Below are positions 21,576 through 28,974 of a stretch of DNA of 34,910 nt, one piece after another. Positions within the stretch are counted from its first letter, which is position 1; each line of letters begins with the position of its first letter. Origin of the DNA: Planctomycetota bacterium (GTDB taxonomy: Bacteria > Planctomycetota > J058); contig JAGQRJ010000691.1 in NCBI GenBank assembly GCA_020425635.1, positions 1 to 34,910 on the forward strand. Direction: 5' to 3'. Both the position numbers and the translations under genes were made by a program. A model generated the notes under the pieces. The model saw only the letters and a program-made list of their open reading frames with translations, was not told the origin of the DNA and searched no databases.

Positions 21576-21785
21576 TCAATCCGCCTGGCCCACCTCGAGG
21601 ATCCGGCCGTCCCACAGCGCCTTGAAGTGCGTCATTCCCCAGCGCTCGAGCCCGGTGCGCGGGTCCCCGACGAGGACGACTTCGGCGTCCTCGCCTGCGC
21701 TCCCTGGCTCGACCCCGAAGAAGACGACCGTGTGCGCCTGGCCCTCGAATCCACGAGCGGAGCGAGTGGTGAGAAGTGCGGCGGC
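21576..21785 (-). pseudogene. Remnant of a C39-like cysteine peptidase (C-terminal end)
   Basis: Directly after the TAG of the TPR gene, and in the same frame, the minus strand stays open for 69 codons to a TGA at 21576. The peptide contains GQAHTVVFFGVEPGS, then VVLVGDPRTG and LERW..FKALWDGRIL. This His followed about 20 residues later by GDPxTG resembles the C-terminal half of C39-like peptidases, where His and Asp are catalytic. The Cys-containing N-terminal half is absent and no start codon fits before an internal ATG. It is best read as the 3' end of a lost gene. Readthrough of the TAG, adding this tail to the TPR protein, cannot be excluded. Confidence in the family is modest because only about 60 residues are left. 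Confidence 0.45.
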
Positions 21786-24413
21786 CTAGTCCTCTTCGAG
21801 GTCGACGCCGAGTTCGCGGGCCCGCTCGAGGTCTTCGTCGGCCTGCACCGGGTTGCCCAGCGCCCGGTGGGCCTGGGAGCGGCGGAGGAAGGCCGGCCCG
21901 AGCTGATCGTCGAGGGCCAGCGCGCGCTCGCAGGCCTCCACGGCGCGCTGGGGCTCGCCGCGGAACAAGAACACCCCGGCGCGCCCGACGTGGCCCATGG
22001 CGTTCTCGGGGTCGAGGGCGAGGGCCGCCTCGAAGTCGGCGGCCGCGCTCTCCATGTCGCCGAGCTCGAAGTAGGCCTCCCCGCGCCCGACGAGGGCGTC
22101 GGTGTCCTCCGGGTCGAGGGCCACGGCGCGAGAGAAGTCGCTCAGCGCACGCGCCGGCTCGCCGAGCTGCAGGTAGGCGAAGCCGCGCCCGCCGTGGGCC
22201 CCGGGGTCGTCCTGGTCGAGGGAGATCGCCGCGTCGAACTCGCGCCGCGCCTGCTCCTCGGCGCCGAGCTCGAGGTGCACGCGCCCGCGGAACACGTAGG
22301 CCTCGGCGTAGTACGGGTCCTTGGCGATCGCCTTGGTGAAGTCCTCGATCGCGCCGTCGAGGTCGGCGTTGTGGAAGCGCGCCCAGCCGCGACCGACCAA
22401 GGCTCGCGGGTCGTCGGGCATGCGCTCGAGCACGGCCTCGAAGTCGACGAGGGCCTGGTCGGCCTTGCCCAGCTCGAGCAGGGTCCAGCCGCGCCCGTAG
22501 CGGGCCTGGGCGTCTTGCCCGTCGAGGTCGACGATCCGGGTGTAGTCCTTGAGCGACTCGACGAAGTGCCCGTCCTCGAACAAGACCTCGGCGCGCAGCA
22601 TGCGCGCTTCGAGGTCGTCGGGGGCGAGGGCGATCGCGCGGTCGAGGTCGTCGAGGGCGTGCCCCAGCTCGTTGAGCTCGAGCAGCGCCTCGGCCCGGCG
22701 GTGGAGGGTCACGGGGTCGTCGGGGTCGAGCTCGAGCACCCGCGTGAGCTCGACCACGGCGCGGGTGAAGTCGCCGGTCTCGCAGCACAGCGCCCCCAGC
22801 GCCGCCCGCGGGTGCGGGTCAAAGGGCGCAATGTGCGCGGCGCGCTCGAGGTCGCTGGCTGCGCTGCGCACGTCGCCCTTGGCCCACAGGCGCCGGCCGC
22901 GCGCCGTCAGCGCCAGCGAGCTCTCCGGGTCGCGCTCGGTCGCGGCGTTGAAGTCGGCCAGCGCGCCCTCGAGGTCGCCGTCTTCCTCGCGCGAGATCCC
23001 GCGCACGAAGTAGGCCTCCGCCGACTCGGGGTCGATCGCGATCGCCTGGTCGAGGTCCTCCTGGGCGCGCTTGAGGTCGTCGCGGGCGCGGTGCACCTTG
23101 GCGCGCCCGATCAGCGCCGCGGAGTTCTGCGGGTCGAGGCTCACCGCGCGGTCGAGGTCCTCCGCGGCCTCCTCGAGGCGCCCGGCCTCGTAGCGCACGC
23201 TGGCGCGGGCCACCCAGGCCTCCGCCTCGCCCTCCCCGAGGGCCACGGCGCGGTCGAGGTCGCTCAGCGCACCCCGGCGGTCGCCGGTGCGCCAGCGCGC
23301 GATCCCGCGCTCGATCCGGGAGCGGAAGTCGTCGGGGTCGCGGGTCACGGCGCGCTCGAAGTCGCTGAGCGCGCCCGAGGGGTCGCCCGAGGTCATGCGC
23401 AGCAGCCCGCGCTCGCGCAAGGCCGCGGCCGAGTCCGGCGCCAAGACCAGCGCCTCGTCGAGGCACGCCGCGGCCTCGCCCAGCTGACCCTGCTCGCGGT
23501 AAGAGCCTGCCCGGGCCACCAGCGAGCCGACCCGCAGCTGGGGGTCGACGGAGGCGGCGCGCACGAGGTCTCGGCGCGCCTCGCTGTGGTCGCCGGCCTG
23601 ACGGCGGAGCAGCCCGCGCTCGAGGAGCGCCGGTCCGTGCTCGGGGTCGAGGGCCAGCGCGCGGTCGAGGTCGGCGCGCGCGCCGAGCAGGTCCCCCCGC
23701 TGCCGGCGGGCGACGGCGCGCTGCGTGCGCAGGTCCGCCCGATCCGGCTCGCCGTCGAGCGCGAGGGTCAAGTCCTCGACCGCCGCGTCGTATTCCTTTC
23801 GGCGCGCGCGCAGCTCGGCGCGGGTCATGAGCACGACCCCGGTCACCCGGCTGTCGTCGGTCGCCCCCAGCGCGGCCGCGAGGTCCTCGAGCGCGCCCTC
23901 GCCGTCGCCGAGGCTCATGCGCATGCGCGCGCGGCTGACCAAGGTCGTGGGGTCGGGCGCGTCTTCGCCGTCGATCCCGACCGCGCGATCGAGGGAGGTG
24001 ATCCCCCCGCGCAGGTCGCCCATGCGCGCGCGCAGCCGGCCGAGGGAGACGTGGTAGCGCGCGCCCGTCGGGTCGAGAGCCACCGCGCGAGCGTAGGCGT
24101 CGTGGGCCCCGGCTTCGTCGCCCTGGTCGAGGAGCACGTCGCCGCGGCGGTGGTGCGCGGCCGCGTCCTGGGGCGAGAGCTCGAGCCAAGCGCGCACGTC
24201 GTCGAGCGCCCCGAGGGGGTCGCCCGTCTCGAGCAGGAGCAGCGAGCGCCGGTCGCGCAGCCGGCAGTCCTTGGGGTCGCGGGCGATCGCGAGGGTCAAC
24301 TCTTCGAGCCGCGCGCGCAGGCGCGGGGCGACTCCCTCGACCGCCGCCGCGACGTCTGCGGCGCGGACGCGCTTGGTGGCTCGCTTCTCTTCTTTACGGC
24401 GTCTGCGGCGCAT
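21786..24413 (-). CDS. Cytoplasmic 24-TPR repeat protein
   Basis: An 875-residue protein made almost entirely of tetratricopeptide repeats. I count 24 consecutive units of about 34 residues, from residue ~35 to the C-terminus, each with a G(D/N)xxxAxxD core and LDP turn. It has no signal peptide or membrane helix and begins with a basic segment (MRRRRRKEEKR). An array of this length should form several superhelical turns that bind protein partners; the partner is unknown. The ATG at 24413 is supported by a TATGAT box 5 nt upstream, giving a leaderless mRNA. The upstream phosphoesterase gene on the same strand ends 38 bp before, so readthrough from it is also possible. Many near-identical units suggest internal duplication. 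Its TAG stop is followed in frame by a peptidase remnant. Confidence 0.93.
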   Translation of the reverse strand: MRRRRRKEEKRATKRVRAADVAAAVEGVAPRLRARLEELTLAIARDPKDCRLRDRRSLLLLETGDPLGALDDVRAWLELSPQDAAAHHRRGDVLLDQGDEAGAHDAYARAVALDPTGARYHVSLGRLRARMGDLRGGITSLDRAVGIDGEDAPDPTTLVSRARMRMSLGDGEGALEDLAAALGATDDSRVTGVVLMTRAELRARRKEYDAAVEDLTLALDGEPDRADLRTQRAVARRQRGDLLGARADLDRALALDPEHGPALLERGLLRRQAGDHSEARRDLVRAASVDPQLRVGSLVARAGSYREQGQLGEAAACLDEALVLAPDSAAALRERGLLRMTSGDPSGALSDFERAVTRDPDDFRSRIERGIARWRTGDRRGALSDLDRAVALGEGEAEAWVARASVRYEAGRLEEAAEDLDRAVSLDPQNSAALIGRAKVHRARDDLKRAQEDLDQAIAIDPESAEAYFVRGISREEDGDLEGALADFNAATERDPESSLALTARGRRLWAKGDVRSAASDLERAAHIAPFDPHPRAALGALCCETGDFTRAVVELTRVLELDPDDPVTLHRRAEALLELNELGHALDDLDRAIALAPDDLEARMLRAEVLFEDGHFVESLKDYTRIVDLDGQDAQARYGRGWTLLELGKADQALVDFEAVLERMPDDPRALVGRGWARFHNADLDGAIEDFTKAIAKDPYYAEAYVFRGRVHLELGAEEQARREFDAAISLDQDDPGAHGGRGFAYLQLGEPARALSDFSRAVALDPEDTDALVGRGEAYFELGDMESAAADFEAALALDPENAMGHVGRAGVFLFRGEPQRAVEACERALALDDQLGPAFLRRSQAHRALGNPVQADEDLERARELGVDLEED

Positions 24414-24418
24414 GCAGG

Positions 24419-24424
24419 ATCATA
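24419..24424 (-). promoter_or_regulatory. -10 box TATGAT of the TPR gene, leaderless start
   Basis: On the minus strand TATGAT ends 5 nt (CCTGC) before the ATG at 24413. It is close to consensus and there is no Shine-Dalgarno, so the mRNA should begin at or next to the start codon. Confidence 0.55.
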
Positions 24425-24451
24425 CCCCGCCCCCAGGTCGGCCCGCGCGCT

Positions 24452-25273
24452 TCACGGTAGGTGGGGCGCAGCGGGCCCTCCCCCCCCCGAGCCTCCGTCG
24501 TAGGGCTCGGCGAGGTCCGCCTGCATGAGCCGGCGAAACAGCGCCTGGATCCGCGGGGTCTTGTCGAGGGCGTGCAGCGAGACCCGGCGCGCGACGAGGT
24601 CGAGCACCGCGTAGGTCGAGCGCTCGAGGGCCGCCCCGCCCCGGGTCCGCGTCGGCCGCGCCAGCGAGCCCGCGTCGACCACGTAGCGCGTGCGCGGGTC
24701 GAGGTCGGCGGTCATGGGCGTCTTGCGGGTGGGCTCGAAGCGCCGCGAACTCACCTCGCCTCGAGCGTCGAGGGTGTAGATCGCCGCGCGGTGGGTGTGC
24801 CCGCAGAACACGAGCTGGGAGCCCTCGGTGTCGAGCAGGTTGCGCGCGTTCCTGACGTTGACGTAGCTCCACTCGCCCACGGCGTGGACCACCGAGACCC
24901 GCAGCCCGTCGAGGGCCGCGGCTTGAACCTTGATCCGGCGGGGGAGCTTGGCCAGCCACGCTTGCGCGCGCTCGCTGAGCTGCGGCGGTCCGTCGCTGAC
25001 CAGCTTCAGCATGCCGTCTCTGACCCAGGCCTCGTGGTTCCCGCGCACGCTGGGGATCCCCTGATCCTCGAGCAGCCCGCACAGCTCCGACGACAGGCGC
25101 CCGTCGGCGTAGCCCACGTTGTCGCCCACGGAGACGAAGGCCGTGTCGGCGCGACGCTCCCGGCGCAGCACCTCGTCGAGCCCGATCACGTCGCCGTGCG
25201 GATCGCCGAGCACGACCAGCCGCGTGATCGAGGCCGGGAGCGACAGCGTGTGGGTGTCGAGCGCGTCGTGCAT
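24452..25273 (-). CDS. Calcineurin-like metallophosphoesterase
   Basis: A 273-residue cytoplasmic enzyme of the calcineurin-like phosphoesterase family. Metal ligands in order: GDPHGD (Asp24, His26), GDNVGYAD (Asp51), GNHE (Asn79, His80), VVHA (His130) and GHTH (His159, His161). These form the usual di-metal site that hydrolyses phosphate mono- or diesters; the cap after GNHE is compact, as in YfcE-like or protein-phosphatase-like members. In a kinase-rich region a protein phosphatase role is attractive, but the sequence does not separate this from nucleotide diesterase activity. The ATG at 25273 has TAGCAT 6 nt upstream and lies divergent to the tRNA-Lys gene. The TPR gene follows 38 bp downstream on the same strand. 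The C-terminal tail is Gly-rich. Confidence 0.88.
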   Translation of the reverse strand: MHDALDTHTLSLPASITRLVVLGDPHGDVIGLDEVLRRERRADTAFVSVGDNVGYADGRLSSELCGLLEDQGIPSVRGNHEAWVRDGMLKLVSDGPPQLSERAQAWLAKLPRRIKVQAAALDGLRVSVVHAVGEWSYVNVRNARNLLDTEGSQLVFCGHTHRAAIYTLDARGEVSSRRFEPTRKTPMTADLDPRTRYVVDAGSLARPTRTRGGAALERSTYAVLDLVARRVSLHALDKTPRIQALFRRLMQADLAEPYDGGSGGGGPAAPHLP

Positions 25274-25279
25274 GCGCGC

Positions 25280-25285
25280 ATGCTA
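25280..25285 (-). promoter_or_regulatory. -10-like box TAGCAT of the phosphoesterase gene
   Basis: On the minus strand TAGCAT ends exactly 6 nt (GCGCGC) before the ATG at 25273, matching the leaderless pattern of other genes here. Confidence 0.5.
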
Positions 25286-25338
25286 CCCGCCGCGCCGAGG
25301 GCCCGACCTTTCGGCTAGGCGCGATCCCGTCTGCGCCG

Positions 25339-25344
25339 TATGAT
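25339..25344 (+). promoter_or_regulatory. -10 box TATGAT of tRNA-Lys
   Basis: TATGAT ends 9 nt before the first base of the mature tRNA, so the precursor would have only a few 5' extra bases. It is the same hexamer used before protein genes in this window. No clear -35 is visible. Confidence 0.55.
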
Positions 25345-25353
25345 TTCGCCCAC

Positions 25354-25426
25354 GGGGGTGTAGCTCAGTCGGTAGAGCATCGGCCTTTTAAGCCGCTGGT
25401 CCTGGGTTCGAGTCCCAGTGCCCCCA
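25354..25426 (+). tRNA. tRNA-Lys (anticodon TTT)
   Basis: A 73-nt cloverleaf ending at the discriminator A. Acceptor arms GGGGGTG / TGCCCCC pair with two G-T wobbles. The D-arm is GCTC..GAGC, and the anticodon loop CTTTTAA places TTT at positions 34-36. The T-arm is CTGGG TTCGAGT CCCAG. The top pair of the anticodon stem (T27-C43) is mismatched. CCA is not encoded (ACG follows), so it must be added after transcription. It should read AAA and AAG. It stands alone between a divergent phosphoesterase gene and ppk2, with its own promoter box and terminator. Confidence 0.97.
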
Positions 25427-25430
25427 ACGC

Positions 25431-25457
25431 CAGAGCCCGCCAGGTTGGCGGGCTCTG
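25431..25457 (+). terminator. Hairpin terminator after tRNA-Lys
   Basis: A perfect 12-bp inverted repeat, CAGAGCCCGCCA and TGGCGGGCTCTG, with a 3-nt loop (GGT) starts 5 nt after the tRNA. It is followed by CTCTTGGTTG, a T-rich but not uninterrupted stretch. The stem strength and position fit an intrinsic terminator for the tRNA transcript. Confidence 0.75.
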
Positions 25458-25517
25458 CTCTTGGTTGCTCCGTCGCGTGCCAACGCCGCTGGTCCCGCCG
25501 GCTGCCCAGGGATCCGC

Positions 25518-25523
25518 TAGGAT
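25518..25523 (+). promoter_or_regulatory. -10 box TAGGAT of ppk2
   Basis: TAGGAT lies 18 nt before the ATG at 25542, with a GGGAGGGG ribosome site (25532-25539) in between. This gives a short leadered mRNA of roughly 12 nt. Confidence 0.45.
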
Positions 25524-25541
25524 GCCGACGCGGGAGGGGCC

Positions 25542-26534
25542 ATGGGCAAGGGACGACAGGGGAGCCGGGCGAAGGGGACACGCCCAAGCAAGCCCAAGGC
25601 GAAGCCCAAGCCCAAGCCCAAGCCCAAGCCCAAGCCCAAGCCCAAGCCGCTCAGCCCGCCTGCCGCCGCGGCGGGCCCTACGGCGCTCGCGCCCTCCCCC
25701 CCAAGCTTCACGCCGATCCTCGACGGATCGGGCTCGCACGGGCCCCTGCCGGAGACGCGCCGGCTGAGCCGCAAGAACTACGAAATGGAGCTGCGCCATC
25801 TGCAGATCGAGCTGGTCAAGCTCCAGGAGTGGGTCCGGCACAAGGGGCTGCGCGTGGTCGTCCTCTTCGAAGGCCGCGACGCCGCGGGCAAGGGCGGGGT
25901 GATCAAGCGGATCACCCAGAGCCTCAGCCCGCGAATCTGCAAGGTGGTGGCCCTCGCAGCGCCCACGGAACGCGAGCGAACCCAGTGGTATTTCCAGCGC
26001 TACGTGGCCCACCTCCCCGCAGCAGGCGAGATCGTGCTCTTCGACCGCAGCTGGTACAACCGCGCGGGCGTCGAGCGGGTCATGGGCTTTTGTAACGAGA
26101 CCCAGCTGCGCGAGTTCATGCGCACCTGCCCAGAGTTCGAGCGCATGCTCGTGCGCTCTGGGATCCAGCTGATCAAGTATTGGTTCTCGGTGAGCGACGA
26201 GGTCCAGGAGCAGCGCTTCCAGGCGCGGATCGACGACCCCACCAAGCGCTGGAAGCTCAGCGAAATGGACCTCGCGAGCCGCGAGCGCTGGGTGGAGTTT
26301 TCGCGGGCGAAGGACGAAATGTTCCACTACACGGACATCAAGCAGGCCCCCTGGCACGTGGTGCGCGCGGACAACAAGAAGCGCGCCCGGCTCAACTGCA
26401 TTCACCACCTCCTGAGCATGATCCCCTACGAGGACCTGACCCCCGCGCCGGTCGAGCTCCCCCAGCGCGCCAACAACTCGGGCTACGTTCGCCCACCCAT
26501 GTCCGATCAGACCTTCGTGCCCGAGGTCTACTGA
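25542..26534 (+). CDS. ppk2: Polyphosphate kinase 2 family enzyme
   Basis: A 330-residue PPK2-family enzyme, transferring phosphate between inorganic polyphosphate and nucleotides. The catalytic core begins near residue 74. Walker A GRDAAGKGG is at 111-119, followed by the Walker B/lid-1 block FDRSWYNRAGVERVMGF from 167, then YWFSVSDEVQEQRFQAR and DPTKRWKLSEMD near the lid. The single core with this lid fits the long single-domain PPK2 type that mostly favours ADP or GDP as acceptor, but class assignment from motifs is uncertain. Unusually, residues 18-36 are a Lys-Pro run encoded by about eight AAGCCC units, followed by a Pro/Ala linker to about 70: a flexible basic tail that may bind polyphosphate or membranes. 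The ATG is set by GGGAGGGG. A small lipoyl-like gene starts 4 bp after its stop. Confidence 0.95.
   Translation: MGKGRQGSRAKGTRPSKPKAKPKPKPKPKPKPKPKPLSPPAAAAGPTALAPSPPSFTPILDGSGSHGPLPETRRLSRKNYEMELRHLQIELVKLQEWVRHKGLRVVVLFEGRDAAGKGGVIKRITQSLSPRICKVVALAAPTERERTQWYFQRYVAHLPAAGEIVLFDRSWYNRAGVERVMGFCNETQLREFMRTCPEFERMLVRSGIQLIKYWFSVSDEVQEQRFQARIDDPTKRWKLSEMDLASRERWVEFSRAKDEMFHYTDIKQAPWHVVRADNKKRARLNCIHHLLSMIPYEDLTPAPVELPQRANNSGYVRPPMSDQTFVPEVY
25602..25648. repeat. (AAGCCC)n hexanucleotide tandem repeat, about 7.8 copies
   Basis: Perfect 6-bp units in tandem inside ppk2, encoding alternating Lys-Pro. Being a multiple of three, copy-number change keeps the frame and only alters tail length. Confidence 0.9.
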
Positions 26535-26538
26535 ACGC

Positions 26539-26784
26539 ATGAAGCAACACAGGGTCGAGGTGTGGACGCCCCACGAGCCCACCCGCTCGGTCGTCGGGGT
26601 GCGCTGGGAGGTCAAGCTCGGTGACGAGGTTTGGGACGACCAGCCGATCGCGACCGTGTGCTTCGCGGACGGAGCCGAGGCCGCCTGCCTCGCGGACACG
26701 CCGCTCAAGGGCCGGGTCACCGAGCTCTTCGCTCGACTCCTCCCCGCCAGCGCCGAGATCTACTGCATGCTGGAGCCGCTCTAG
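26539..26784 (+). CDS. Small lipoyl/biotinyl-like single-hybrid domain protein
   Basis: An 81-residue protein beginning 4 bp after ppk2, so almost certainly co-translated with it. The pattern V.WEVKLGDEVWDDQPIATV, then PLKGRVTELFARL and a final IYCMLEPL resembles the hammerhead fold of biotinyl/lipoyl domains: VKxGDxVxxxQPLxxL, then PxxGxVxEL, then a closing strand. The modified lysine (MKM in biotinyl, DKA in lipoyl domains) is missing; the loop reads GAEAAC. It is therefore a lipoyl-like fold without the usual attachment site, or a divergent adaptor. Two or three cysteines could bind metal. I cannot name a function. Pairing with a polyphosphate kinase gene is the main clue. Confidence 0.75.
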   Translation: MKQHRVEVWTPHEPTRSVVGVRWEVKLGDEVWDDQPIATVCFADGAEAACLADTPLKGRVTELFARLLPASAEIYCMLEPL

Positions 26785-26825
26785 GCAGCGCGCCTGGAGG
26801 GTAGGTCGGACTCCACGTCCAGCGC

Positions 26826-26831
26826 TAGGCT
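26826..26831 (+). promoter_or_regulatory. -10-like box TAGGCT, leaderless GTG start
   Basis: TAGGCT ends exactly 6 nt (ACGGGG) before the GTG at 26838. No Shine-Dalgarno is present at functional distance. Confidence 0.5.
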
Positions 26832-26837
26832 ACGGGG

Positions 26838-28829
26838 GTGGACCTGTCCAACTACCAGTTCGGTGAGCTCCTCGGCGAAGGCTCGGCGGGGAGGGTCTAC
26901 CGCGCGCGGACGCGGGACGGCGGCGAGGTCGCGATCAAGCTCCTGCGCGCGACCCACGAGTCGGCCGCCGAGCGCTTCTGGCGCGAGCGCGACCTGCTCG
27001 TGCAGCTCGCCGCGGGGGGCGGCTTCGTGCCCTTGCTCGAGAGCGGACGTTCGGGCTCGGGCTCGTTCTTGGTCATGCCCCTGCTCTCCGGCGGGACGCT
27101 GGGTGAGCGCCTGCGTCGGGGCCCGCTGCCCGTGGAGCTGGCGCTCGATCTGGGGCGAGCGCTCGCCCAATCCATGGGGCGCGCCCACGCAGCAGGGATC
27201 GTGCACCGCGACCTGAAGCCCGACAACGTGCTGTTCGACGCAGAGGGGAGGCCGCTGATCGCCGACCTCGGGTTGGCCAAGTACTTCGCCCAGGGTCAGG
27301 ACGACCCGTCGGGCCTCTCACAGACCGGCGAAGTGCGAGGCACGCCGGGCTACATGGCGCCCGAGCAGCTCGCCGACGCCAAGCGCGCGGGGCCCGCGGC
27401 CGACGTGTTCGCGATCGGCGCGATCCTCTACGAAGCGCTCACCGGCCAGGCCCCCTTCGCAGACCCCACCCTGCGCGGCGTGCTGGTGCGAACCGCCCGC
27501 GGACAGGTCACCTCGCCGCGCGCGCTGCGCGCCGGGATCCCGCCGTGGCTCGAAGCCGCGGTGCTCCAGTCCCTCGACCCCGACCCCGGCCGGCGGCCGG
27601 CCACCGGCCTCGCGCTCGTCGAGCGCCTGCGCCCGCCGGCGACTCCGGTCACGCGTCCTTATCGCGGGCCCCTGCTCGCGCTGGGGGGGCTGGCGCTCGT
27701 CCTCGCGGGCGCGGTGGGCGCGCTCGCCTGGCAACGCTCGAGGCCGAAGCTCCAGGTCGTGAACCACGGCGACGCAGCGCCGGAGCCCTCGGCCCCCCAG
27801 AACGAGGCTGCGAAGCTCCCCTCTGTCCCGCCAAGGGGGGCGAAGACCGCAGACGCAGACGCAGGCAGCGAGTTCGGCGACCTCGCCCGCCTCTCGTCGG
27901 AGCGACTGCAGCTCGTCGCGGTGTGGGAGGGGCACGTCGGCCCAGTGAACGTGCTCCATTGGCCGGCGGCGGTGGGTTGGGTGTTCTCGGGCGGCGCGGA
28001 CCGCAGCGTGCGCGCCTGGACCCTCGCTCAGCCCAAGGGGCCTGAGCTCAAGCGCTGGGAAGACCACGCGGGCGAGGTCCGGGCGCTGGCCGAGGCGTCC
28101 GGGGCGACCCTCTACGTCGGCGGCGACTTCCCGCAGCTGTGGATCTACCGAATCCAGGGCGAGAAGGGACTTCAGCTCAACGTCAGCCAGCCGATCCACT
28201 CCCTCGACGTGCGCGCGGGGCAGCTCATGATCGGGGTCCAGGGCCGCGCGTTCAGCCTCGACCTCCAGACCCAGTCCAAGGACAGCCAGCTCACCCTGCG
28301 CCAGTTCGTGTTCCCCCCGGGGCTGGGGCAGGTCGCGACCCGGTCTCTGGGGAGGTCACCCGCCGACCTGCACTTCGCCACCGACGGCCCGCCCGACACC
28401 GCGCCCTTTTGGATCTCGCGCGCAACCCAAGCCGAGTCCGGCGAACAAGGCTCGCAGGCCTACGACCCAATCGCCGGTCACCTGGGGCCGATCACCGCCC
28501 TCGCAGCCTCGGCCGACCAGCGGCGCCTGGTCAGCGCCTCGGCGGACGGCAGCGCGCGGGTGTGGGACCTGGACCAGCGCAAGCAGGTCTACGAGCTGCA
28601 GCACAACCTGCAAGTGCGCGCCGTGGCCGTGTCCCCAGCGGGAGATCGAGTCGCCACCGCGGTCGCGGACCAGGTGATCGTGTTCGCCCTCGACCCGCTC
28701 GAATCGCGAGGCTCGCTCAAGCTCGAGACGACCTCGGACCGCCCGACCTCGCTCTGCTTCGATCCCGACGGGCGCCACCTCGCCGTCGGCACCCAGCTCG
28801 GCCTCGTGCTGGTCTTCCGCCTGCGCTGA
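26838..28829 (+). CDS. Ser/Thr protein kinase with TM and WD40-like propeller
   Basis: A 663-residue protein starting at GTG. Kinase domain 7-265: loop GEGSAG 13-18, Lys34, HRDLKPDN with Asp125, DLG 143-145 replacing DFG but keeping Asp, MAPEQ, and DVFAIGA. The transmembrane helix is at about 277-298 and a charged/Pro linker follows. The last ~310 residues show WD40-type blades (GHVGPVNVL...SGGADRSVRAW; GHLGPITAL...SASADGSARVWDLD), about six in all, some degenerate. By topology the propeller is outside the membrane, where it could bind a ligand or protein. The GTG is preferred because the TAnnnT box is 6 nt upstream and the kinase fold begins at residue 7. It lies 53 bp after the small lipoyl-like gene, with its own promoter. 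Confidence 0.93.
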   Translation: MDLSNYQFGELLGEGSAGRVYRARTRDGGEVAIKLLRATHESAAERFWRERDLLVQLAAGGGFVPLLESGRSGSGSFLVMPLLSGGTLGERLRRGPLPVELALDLGRALAQSMGRAHAAGIVHRDLKPDNVLFDAEGRPLIADLGLAKYFAQGQDDPSGLSQTGEVRGTPGYMAPEQLADAKRAGPAADVFAIGAILYEALTGQAPFADPTLRGVLVRTARGQVTSPRALRAGIPPWLEAAVLQSLDPDPGRRPATGLALVERLRPPATPVTRPYRGPLLALGGLALVLAGAVGALAWQRSRPKLQVVNHGDAAPEPSAPQNEAAKLPSVPPRGAKTADADAGSEFGDLARLSSERLQLVAVWEGHVGPVNVLHWPAAVGWVFSGGADRSVRAWTLAQPKGPELKRWEDHAGEVRALAEASGATLYVGGDFPQLWIYRIQGEKGLQLNVSQPIHSLDVRAGQLMIGVQGRAFSLDLQTQSKDSQLTLRQFVFPPGLGQVATRSLGRSPADLHFATDGPPDTAPFWISRATQAESGEQGSQAYDPIAGHLGPITALAASADQRRLVSASADGSARVWDLDQRKQVYELQHNLQVRAVAVSPAGDRVATAVADQVIVFALDPLESRGSLKLETTSDRPTSLCFDPDGRHLAVGTQLGLVLVFRLR

Positions 28830-28917
28830 GCGCGCACGCCTCCGTACTTCGGCGTCCTGATCTGGGAAATCCGCAGCCAGCGTTTACACCCGAGGTCACT
28901 TCGCGCAAAGGCTTAGG

Positions 28918-28960
28918 CCTCCGCTCGGTCGCGGCTCGCGCGTTGCACACCGAGCGGAGG
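28918..28960 (+). promoter_or_regulatory. 12-bp perfect inverted repeat in the leader of the TGA-containing gene
   Basis: CCTCCGCTCGGT (28918-28929) and ACCGAGCGGAGG (28949-28960) enclose a 19-nt loop. The 3' arm contains one GGAGG, while a second GGAGG at 28963-28967, 7 nt before the ATG, remains free. It may be an operator or an mRNA hairpin modulating ribosome access. Confidence 0.5.
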
Positions 28961-28974
28961 ACGGAGGAGCTCGC

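Noticed and set aside
25602-25648. Short tandem repeats considered as a CRISPR array
   Set aside because: Units are 6 bp with no spacers and lie inside ppk2.
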